DNA from: a bacterium
Lineage (GTDB): Bacteria; CBDUZB01; JAGLHV01
DNA length: 6,743 nucleotides
Assembly: GCA_023132075.1 (NCBI GenBank)
Contig: JAGLYT010000088.1
Coordinates: 1 to 6,743, forward strand
Reading direction: 5' to 3'
Position numbers and translations under genes: made by a program. Position 1 is the first letter of the stretch; every line of letters begins with the position of its first letter. Below are positions 1 to 4,124 of this stretch, piece by piece. A model generated the notes under the pieces. That model had not been told where the DNA came from. It did no database searches and worked only from the letters and a program-made list of their open reading frames with translations.

Positions 1-485
1 CCGCAATTACGGCATTTCCATTTAACTACGGTATCTCTTTTAAATACCTTGTCTTCTTTTATATTTTTAATTAATCTTCGGTAGCGTTTTTCATGCTCTT
101 CTTCTACTTCGGCTATTTCTTTAAATAAATCAGCTATTTCTTCAAATCCTTCCTCTCGGGCAGTTTCTTCCGCTTCTTTATAAAGTTTGGTCCATTCCAT
201 ATTTTCCCCTGCTTCGGCAGATTCCAGATTAGCTAGTGTATCATTAATAACTCCGGCAGGATAGCTTGCTACAATTTTTATTTCTCCGCCTTCCAGAAAT
301 TTAAAAAATCTTTTAGCATGTTCTTTTTCAGTGTCTGCGGTTTCTAAAAATATCGCTGCTATTTGTTCATATCCTGCTTTTTTGGCTACGGAAGAAAAAT
401 AAGTATACCTGTTTCTTGCTTGTGACTCTCCGGCAAAAGATGCCAGGAGATTTTTTTCTGTTTTTGTTCCTTTTACTTTTCCCAT
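1..485 (-). CDS. rbr: Rubrerythrin (classical, ferritin-like then rubredoxin domain), 3' end cut by window
   Basis: Cytoplasmic non-haem iron peroxidase that reduces hydrogen peroxide to water with electrons from rubredoxin-type donors. The frame opens at ATG 485-483 behind a strong SD (AAGGAGG, 494-500) and runs 161 full codons to the window edge. The ferritin-like domain fills about residues 10-140. The diiron ligands are readable and sit at almost the same numbers as in the Desulfovibrio protein: E20 (in AGESQARNRY), E53 and H56 (EKEH), E94 and E97 (GENMEW), E128 and H131 (EEEH). The rubredoxin domain begins with CRNC followed by a partial codon compatible with Gly; its second cysteine pair, about 30 residues, lies outside the window. 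This is the last visible gene of the oxidative-stress operon, 53 nt after the glycyl-radical-domain gene. The family call is secure from ligand spacing; the missing C-terminus is an edge effect, not a truncation. Confidence 0.96.
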   Translation of the reverse strand, partial: MGKVKGTKTEKNLLASFAGESQARNRYTYFSSVAKKAGYEQIAAIFLETADTEKEHAKRFFKFLEGGEIKIVASYPAGVINDTLANLESAEAGENMEWTKLYKEAEETAREEGFEEIADLFKEIAEVEEEHEKRYRRLIKNIKEDKVFKRDTVVKWKCRNC

Positions 486-538
486 TTTAAATTCCTCCTT
501 TAATGAATTATGTTTTTTTAGACTTACTCATTTTTTTT

Positions 539-838
539 CTATTTTATCCCATAATCACCTTTATTCCGGTCCTTTAATTCCCCGTGTTTACTCTTGTTCC
601 AATTTTCAATACGTGAAAAATAACCTACCACCCGGGAAACATGATGAACTTTTTTTCCCTGGGTTATCTGATTTTCCAAAATCGGCCATTCATTTTGTTG
701 GATAGCTTCAACAAGGAAATGAGCAACAGTGTTTAGTTCTTTACTCCCGACAAAATAACCGTCTTTACCTTCATGTTCTCCCTGATACCAGTGATAACCA
801 TTTTCAACACAAGCATTGATAAATCCTTCTACTTTCAT
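539..838 (-). CDS. Small stand-alone protein with NrdD-type glycyl-radical C-terminal domain
   Basis: A 99-residue protein. Its C-terminal third reads SRVVGYFSRIENWNKSKHGE (68-87) followed by LKDR (88-91). This closely resembles the C-terminus of anaerobic (class III) ribonucleoside-triphosphate reductase, where the glycine of an RVxGY motif carries the catalytic radical and a W-N-x-(G/S)-K...E...R block follows. The predicted radical glycine is G72, with 27 residues after it, a spacing like that of full-length NrdD. The barrel domain is absent, and so is the four-cysteine zinc site that precedes the radical loop in NrdD; the only Cys is C10. Residues 1-60 match nothing I recognise and show no membrane segment. 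ATG 838-836 has an SD of AGGGGG (847-852), and the gene lies 17 nt after superoxide reductase, so it is a genuine operon member. By analogy with YfiD/GrcA it might replace or protect an oxygen-damaged glycyl-radical domain; that role is inference. It could instead be a decayed or regulatory relative. Confidence 0.85.
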   Translation of the reverse strand: MKVEGFINACVENGYHWYQGEHEGKDGYFVGSKELNTVAHFLVEAIQQNEWPILENQITQGKKVHHVSRVVGYFSRIENWNKSKHGELKDRNKGDYGIK

Positions 839-855
839 TTTTCTATCCCCCTCTT

Positions 856-1236
856 TTATTTATTTTTCCATAGACCATGTATTGTACAAAATTCCCGTAC
901 TTCTAATATATCCATTTTTGACACCCAAGATTGAACCTCGGGATTTTGTCCGGGTTTTAATTCTACCCTCAAAACTTTATCCTTGGTCAGGACTTCAATA
1001 AATTTAATATAGTGTTTTTCTTCCATAGGATGGGCAATACTTCCTACTTTTATGGTAGTTCCCCCATCGATTTCTTCTATTACCGGAACATGTTTTTCGC
1101 TTCCGGTATCCTCTGTCTTGGCTTCTAATTTTATCATGGGCTGATTACAACACACCAGTGCCGGTGCTCCTTCATGGATTATTTCCACAACATTTCCACA
1201 AATATCACAACGGTAAAGCTCTCTTAATTTAGTCAT
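856..1236 (-). CDS. dfx: Desulfoferrodoxin, two-iron (class I) superoxide reductase
   Basis: Cytoplasmic enzyme that reduces superoxide to hydrogen peroxide without releasing oxygen, using electrons from rubredoxin-type donors. All 126 residues are present, the usual length for the two-iron form. The N-terminal desulforedoxin-like Fe(Cys)4 centre I is formed by C10, C13, C29 and C30. The catalytic centre II ligands are H49, H69, H75, C117 and H120 (in EFCTIHGLW), and the conserved E47-K48 pair beside the active site is present. The start at 1236 follows a near-perfect SD (TAAGGAGG, 1245-1252). It sits between reverse rubrerythrin (26 nt upstream) and the glycyl-radical-domain gene (17 nt downstream). 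The peroxide it makes would be consumed by the two rubrerythrins encoded on either side, so the three enzymes form a complete superoxide-to-water route. Nothing in the sequence suggests loss of function. Confidence 0.98.
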   Translation of the reverse strand: MTKLRELYRCDICGNVVEIIHEGAPALVCCNQPMIKLEAKTEDTGSEKHVPVIEEIDGGTTIKVGSIAHPMEEKHYIKFIEVLTKDKVLRVELKPGQNPEVQSWVSKMDILEVREFCTIHGLWKNK

Positions 1237-1262
1237 TTTCTTTTCCTCCTTATTAAAGGTTT

Positions 1263-1772
1263 TTAGTCGGTCAAAACTATGTGGTCTGATTCTATCTGCA
1301 TTAATGCTTTAAAGAACTCTTTAATGCCGTCTTCCGGTGCCTGATTAATTGCTTCCCCATAAAATTTAACCGCACTTCTTTCCCTTCGATTAGCTTCCTC
1401 AATATTTGCCCGGTCAGAATCAACAGCCTTATCCGCCCCTGCACTCAATTCCGGTTTGGCTATTCTAAGATGTTTACATATAGTTGAGGCATGCTCCCTT
1501 TCCACTTTGGATAGGCCTTTAAACATACTGGAAAAATGCAAATCTTTACTTTTTTCCGAAGCGGCCTTGTAAAAATTAGTGTTGTTTATCTCTAAATCTA
1601 ATGCCTTCTTTAAATTTTCTTTAGTTATATCAGACAAGGTTTCACTATGTATCAGTTTCCATTCTTTAGCTAAGACAAAATACTCTTCATGAGCACCGCA
1701 AAAAGGACAACTCGTTGGTTTTTCCTCTCCGACATACACTTCTCCGCATACACGACAACGATATACTTTCAT
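1263..1772 (-). CDS. Reverse rubrerythrin (N-terminal rubredoxin, C-terminal ferritin-like domain)
   Basis: Non-haem iron peroxidase or oxidase with the domain order inverted relative to classical rubrerythrin. The rubredoxin-like Fe(Cys)4 site is at the N-terminus: C6 and C9 (CRVCG) with C22 and C25 (CPFCG). A ferritin-like four-helix domain follows from about residue 50. Likely diiron ligands are E61, E91 and H94 (EREH), a Glu in the 125-131 stretch (EEANRRE), and E161 and H164 (ESDH). The length of 169 is slightly short for the group but no key motif is missing; the chain ends five residues after the last ligand. In Clostridium, reverse rubrerythrins are strongly induced by oxygen and reduce peroxide and O2 with NADH-derived electrons. 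Start ATG 1772-1770 has the SD AAGGGAGAG (1777-1785). Gaps to both neighbours are 26 nt, consistent with one transcript. Confidence 0.95.
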   Translation of the reverse strand: MKVYRCRVCGEVYVGEEKPTSCPFCGAHEEYFVLAKEWKLIHSETLSDITKENLKKALDLEINNTNFYKAASEKSKDLHFSSMFKGLSKVEREHASTICKHLRIAKPELSAGADKAVDSDRANIEEANRRERSAVKFYGEAINQAPEDGIKEFFKALMQIESDHIVLTD

Positions 1773-1798
1773 CTTTCTCTCCCTTCTTTATTATAATT

Positions 1799-2848
1799 TT
1801 AACTAAAACAACGTTTTTTTTCTTTTTTTATACAGGTTTCTCCGCAATGATAACAAATCTCATTTTTTAAATATCCACCGTTAAAAAATTCAATAATATT
1901 ATCCAAGGTTGTCCGGGCAATGTTAGTCAGCGCTTCTTTGGTAAAAAAACCCTGGTGGGAAGTAATAAGCACATTGGGAAAAGTCAGGAGTCGTGCTAAT
2001 ATATCATCATCAATCATCGAAGACGAAAAATCCTCAAAGAAATAATTACTTTCTTCCTCATATACATCAAGTCCTGCCCCTCCGATTTTCCTGCTTTTAA
2101 GTCCTTCTATCAATGCCTGTGTCTTAATTAATTTCCCCCTGCCCGTATTAATAATCATTACCCCGTCTTTCATGCTGGAAATACTCTCTTCGTTAATCAT
2201 ATATTGGGTTTGAGGCGTTAAAGGACAATGCAGGGAAATAATATCTGCTTTTTTATAAAGCTGAGCAAGAGAAACATAAGTAACCCCTGCACTTTTTGCA
2301 TATGATTTATCAGGATAAAGATCAAAACAAATGATATTCATCCCAAATCCTTTAAGAATAGAAATTAAACATTTTCCTATTTTACCGGTTCCGATAATAC
2401 CTGCTGTTTTACCGTGCATATCAAAACCGAGTAATCCATTTATACTAAAATTATTATCCCGGGTACGATAATAAGCCCGGTAGATTTTCCTGTTTAATCC
2501 AAGCATTAAAGCAACCGCATGTTCACTAACGGCATAAGGAGAATATTCCGGTACACGCATAATATGAATATTTTTAAATGCCGCTCTTAAATCAACATTG
2601 TTATATCCGGCACAACGCAAGGCAATTAACTCTATTCCATTTTGTTTTACTATACTTATAACCTCCTTGTTAACACTATCGTTAACAAATGCACATACTA
2701 CATTAAATCCCTGCACCATTTCAACAGTATCTTTGTTTAAATGATTTTTTAAATATTTTATATCAAAATTATATTGACTGTTTGCCTGCTCAAAAAATTC
2801 CCGGTCATAAGGTTTAGTATCGAAAAATGCTATCCTGACTTTATTCAT
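1799..2848 (-). CDS. ldhA: D-lactate dehydrogenase, LdhA type, with Cys-rich C-terminal tail
   Basis: NAD-dependent D-2-hydroxyacid dehydrogenase, most likely reducing pyruvate to D-lactate and regenerating NAD+ in the cytoplasm. The Rossmann motif is GTGKIG (153-158), with the NAD-ribose-binding acid at D176. The catalytic triad is R237 (NTGRG), E266 (DVYEEE) and H298 (TSHQG), each offset by +2 from the classic Lactobacillus residues R235, E264 and H296. Stretches such as SPYAVSEHAVALMLGLNR, GKTAGIIGTGKIG and NYFFEDFS closely follow E. coli LdhA rather than phosphoglycerate dehydrogenase or formate dehydrogenase. Unusual is a tail beyond about residue 331, CYHCGETC then C347, giving C332, C335, C340 and C347 after the point where LdhA proteins normally stop. 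ATG 2848-2846 has an SD of GAGGAT (2853-2858). It is the second gene of an oxidative-stress operon, where it could take up pyruvate and NADH when oxygen disables pyruvate formate-lyase or ferredoxin oxidoreductase (inference). Confidence 0.93.
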   Translation of the reverse strand: MNKVRIAFFDTKPYDREFFEQANSQYNFDIKYLKNHLNKDTVEMVQGFNVVCAFVNDSVNKEVISIVKQNGIELIALRCAGYNNVDLRAAFKNIHIMRVPEYSPYAVSEHAVALMLGLNRKIYRAYYRTRDNNFSINGLLGFDMHGKTAGIIGTGKIGKCLISILKGFGMNIICFDLYPDKSYAKSAGVTYVSLAQLYKKADIISLHCPLTPQTQYMINEESISSMKDGVMIINTGRGKLIKTQALIEGLKSRKIGGAGLDVYEEESNYFFEDFSSSMIDDDILARLLTFPNVLITSHQGFFTKEALTNIARTTLDNIIEFFNGGYLKNEICYHCGETCIKKEKKRCFS

Positions 2849-2874
2849 TTATATCCTCTTTTGTCTCTTTATTT

Positions 2875-3270
2875 TTATAATAAATGTGCTAAGGTAATGC
2901 CTTTCAATTCGGAAATAACATATTTTTCTATTTTATCAATTTTCTTTTTAAGTTTACATGTTTTAATATTCGGACAAACTTGTTTTTTAAAAACACATTC
3001 ATTTAGTTTTAACGGCCCTTGAAAAATTTTCATCAAATCGGTTAGAAGTATTTTATCATGCGACTTAACTAAAGCAAAACCACCACCCTGTCCTTTATAT
3101 GACTTGAGTAGTTTTTTCTTGTTTAAAATTTGAAGAATCTTTCTTAAAAAAGGTCTGGGAATTTTTAAGACCCCCACCAGTTCACCAACCGATACCCTGT
3201 TTTTTTTGCTCCCGGAAATAAAACAAAGTGCCCTGACTGCATAGTCCGTATCCCTGGTAATCAACTTCAT
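2875..3270 (-). CDS. Rrf2-family transcriptional regulator with three Cys for an Fe-S cluster
   Basis: DNA-binding regulator of the IscR/NsrR/CymR family. The 131 residues show the typical opening MKLITRDTDYAVRAL, a winged helix-turn-helix (about 26-68, with RPFLRKILQIL as recognition helix and KGQGGGFAL as the wing), and a C-terminal dimerisation helix. Three cysteines, C92, C99 and C105 (C-x6-C-x5-C), occupy the positions used by IscR and NsrR to bind a [2Fe-2S] or [4Fe-4S] cluster, so the protein probably senses oxygen, superoxide, nitric oxide or Fe-S status; the ligand cannot be read from sequence. It is the first gene of the operon, 26 nt before ldhA, and its own promoter carries an inverted repeat over the -10 box, consistent with autorepression and derepression under oxidative stress. 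The start at ATG 3270 is fixed by SD AAAGGAG (3277-3283). Confidence 0.95.
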   Translation of the reverse strand: MKLITRDTDYAVRALCFISGSKKNRVSVGELVGVLKIPRPFLRKILQILNKKKLLKSYKGQGGGFALVKSHDKILLTDLMKIFQGPLKLNECVFKKQVCPNIKTCKLKKKIDKIEKYVISELKGITLAHLL

Positions 3271-3288
3271 GTTTATCTCCTTTATGTC

Positions 3289-3311
3289 AATGATACTAAA
3301 TTTATATCATT
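3289..3311. promoter_or_regulatory. Perfect 7-bp inverted repeat (likely Rrf2 operator) over the -10 box
   Basis: AATGATA (3289-3295) and TATCATT (3305-3311) are exact inverted copies separated by 9 bp that contain TAAATTTA. The 23-bp site fills the space between the -35 and -10 boxes and covers the whole -10, so a bound dimer would block RNA polymerase. The AT-rich dyad over a promoter is like sites bound by NsrR- and IscR-type Rrf2 proteins, though not identical to any consensus I can recall. The adjoining gene encodes an Rrf2 regulator, which is the obvious candidate ligand. Confidence 0.7.
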
Positions 3312-3317
3312 TGTCAA
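3290..3317 (-). promoter_or_regulatory. Sigma-70-type promoter of the rrf2-led operon
   Basis: On the minus strand a consensus -35 box TTGACA (3312-3317) is followed after 16 nt by TATCAT (3290-3295). It is preceded by an A/T-only stretch (3319-3344) that could act as an UP element. Transcription would begin near 3283, leaving a leader of only about 12 nt that consists almost entirely of the SD. A second TTGACA lies at 3285-3290, too close to the start codon to serve as a -35 for this gene, forming a direct repeat with a 27-nt period. The boxes are read directly; activity is inferred. Confidence 0.8.
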
Positions 3318-3322
3318 GAAAA

Positions 3323-3342
3323 AAATAAAAATATTTTTATTT
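3323..3342. repeat. Perfect 20-bp AT-only palindrome upstream of the promoter
   Basis: Ten A/T bases (AAATAAAAAT) are followed immediately by their exact reverse complement, centred at 3332/3333 and 6 bp upstream of the -35 box. On the minus strand it is followed by further T residues. It could be an UP element for the operon promoter, a regulator site, or a weak AT-only terminator for the upstream methyltransferase transcript. Low sequence complexity makes chance a real alternative. Confidence 0.5.
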
Positions 3343-3350
3343 AATCTTTT

Positions 3351-3425
3351 TCCCGGGGCATAAAATCCTTAAATCAGCTGCCTCATAACTTGCTGCGGGG
3401 AGGTTCATTTGTTTCGGGCCTTCGT
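3351..3425. other. GC-rich islet of unknown origin in the intergenic spacer
   Basis: Within an otherwise AT-rich 208-nt spacer, this patch contains tcccgggg (3351-3358), tgctgcggggagg (3391-3403) and cgggcc (3415-3420). On the minus strand it opens a 23-codon frame, MNLPAASYEAADLRI and so on (3408-3337), with no SD, so it is probably not translated. CCTC (3400-3403 read on minus) can pair with GAGG (3381-3384), but the stem is only 4 bp. It may be the remnant of a dispersed repeat or mobile-element end. I recognise no RNA family and see no convincing terminator. Confidence 0.45.
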
Positions 3426-3478
3426 TTTTTTATATTTTTTAGGACTTCTGTTAATTGCCAATATATCCATTATTTATC

Positions 3479-4081
3479 TTAAATCTTAATTATTGATATT
3501 TCCTGGAATTTACTTCTATGTTTTTCTATCTTGAAATTTTTAGCTGTTAAATAATTATCTATATCGGTTAAACTTATTTTACTAACATTGTGTTTTTTGC
3601 CTTCAGTGAGATGAACTTTATCAACTATTTTCAATCCTTCCCTGGTAAAATCACTTAAAACAATTTTGCCTCCCGGGGAAATTATTCGAAACCACTCATC
3701 CATAATTTTAAATGAATTTGTAAGGTGGTGAACTACATTAACCGAAACAATTATATCAAAGCTATTATCATTAAAATTTAAATGTTCGGCATCTTCTATT
3801 TTAAAATCTACTTGTTTATCCAATCCTAAATATTGTGTGTTAAGCAAAGCAAACTCCTGTTCTTCCGAAGAAATATCAACACTAACAAAGCTATAGCCCT
3901 TTTTGGCTAAAGCAAGGGTTAAATGTCCCTTTCCTGTGCCAATCTCTAATATGCGGCCATAAATAGGTTGTGCTTTCCGGATAATAAAGTCCCGTTCTCT
4001 TTCATTGTCATAGCCGAAATTTTTATAAACGTCTATTCGCTCTAAATACCGCTGATGGTTCTCTATTGCCTCTTTTTTCAA
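3479..4081 (-). CDS. Class I SAM-dependent methyltransferase (Methyltransf_11-like), TTG start
   Basis: A 200-residue Rossmann-fold methyltransferase of unknown substrate. SAM-binding motif I is LEIGTGKGH (45-53); the acidic residue at the end of strand 2 is D69 (VSVDIS); D97-A98 in EDAEHL should contact the adenine; strand 4 is FDIIVSVNVVHHL (108-120); and the SPGG turn is at 135-138. These place it with the UbiE/Methyltransf_11 group of small-molecule methyltransferases, but no substrate-defining domain is visible. The start codon is TTG (4081-4079): no ATG exists in the appropriate stretch, and a strong SD (TAGGAGG, 4087-4093) sits 5 nt upstream. It is the last gene of the upstream cluster, 43 nt after the rhomboid gene, with no obvious strong terminator behind it. 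Any functional tie to the rhomboid protease is unknown. Confidence 0.88.
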   Translation of the reverse strand: MKKEAIENHQRYLERIDVYKNFGYDNERERDFIIRKAQPIYGRILEIGTGKGHLTLALAKKGYSFVSVDISSEEQEFALLNTQYLGLDKQVDFKIEDAEHLNFNDNSFDIIVSVNVVHHLTNSFKIMDEWFRIISPGGKIVLSDFTREGLKIVDKVHLTEGKKHNVSKISLTDIDNYLTAKNFKIEKHRSKFQEISIIKI

Positions 4082-4086
4082 GGTTT

Positions 4087-4093
4087 CCTCCTA
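4087..4093 (-). promoter_or_regulatory. Strong SD that fixes a TTG start for the methyltransferase
   Basis: TAGGAGG on the minus strand, 5 nt before TTG 4081-4079. No upstream in-frame ATG or GTG fits, and the next Met lies far inside the SAM fold at residue 127, so TTG initiation is the best reading. Confidence 0.8.
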
Positions 4094-4124
4094 TTATTTT
4101 ATGTTATATTTTAAAATTGTTTTT

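Larger units (their letters stand above)
1..3283 (-). other. Predicted oxidative-stress operon: rrf2, ldhA, reverse rubrerythrin, dfx, glycyl-radical domain, rbr
   Basis: Six genes on one strand are separated by 26, 26, 26, 17 and 53 nt. Each has its own SD, and I see no terminator-like hairpin or second promoter between them. The only good promoter is at 3290-3317. The set combines superoxide reduction, peroxide/oxygen reduction, NADH reoxidation and a glycyl-radical domain under an Fe-S-type regulator. The operon may continue beyond the window. Confidence 0.8.

Noticed and set aside
502-525. Tiny frame MSKSKKT between the glycyl-radical-domain gene and rubrerythrin
   Set aside because: Seven codons without an SD; no support beyond an ATG and a stop.
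816-1001. Plus-strand open frame of 61 codons
   Set aside because: It lies opposite dfx and the glycyl-radical-domain gene, has no SD, and its composition is that of an antisense shadow.
2774-3022. Plus-strand open frame of 82 codons
   Set aside because: Antisense to ldhA and rrf2, both of which have complete family motifs; low-complexity hydrophobic translation.
3337-3408. 23-codon minus-strand frame as a real small gene
   Set aside because: No SD before the ATG, no plausible continuation, and it covers the odd GC-rich islet; better treated as possible repeat debris.
3399-3437. Rho-independent terminator on the plus strand (GGAGG...CCTTC followed by T-run)
   Set aside because: The stem needs a wobble pair and a 15-nt loop, and no plus-strand gene ends there.
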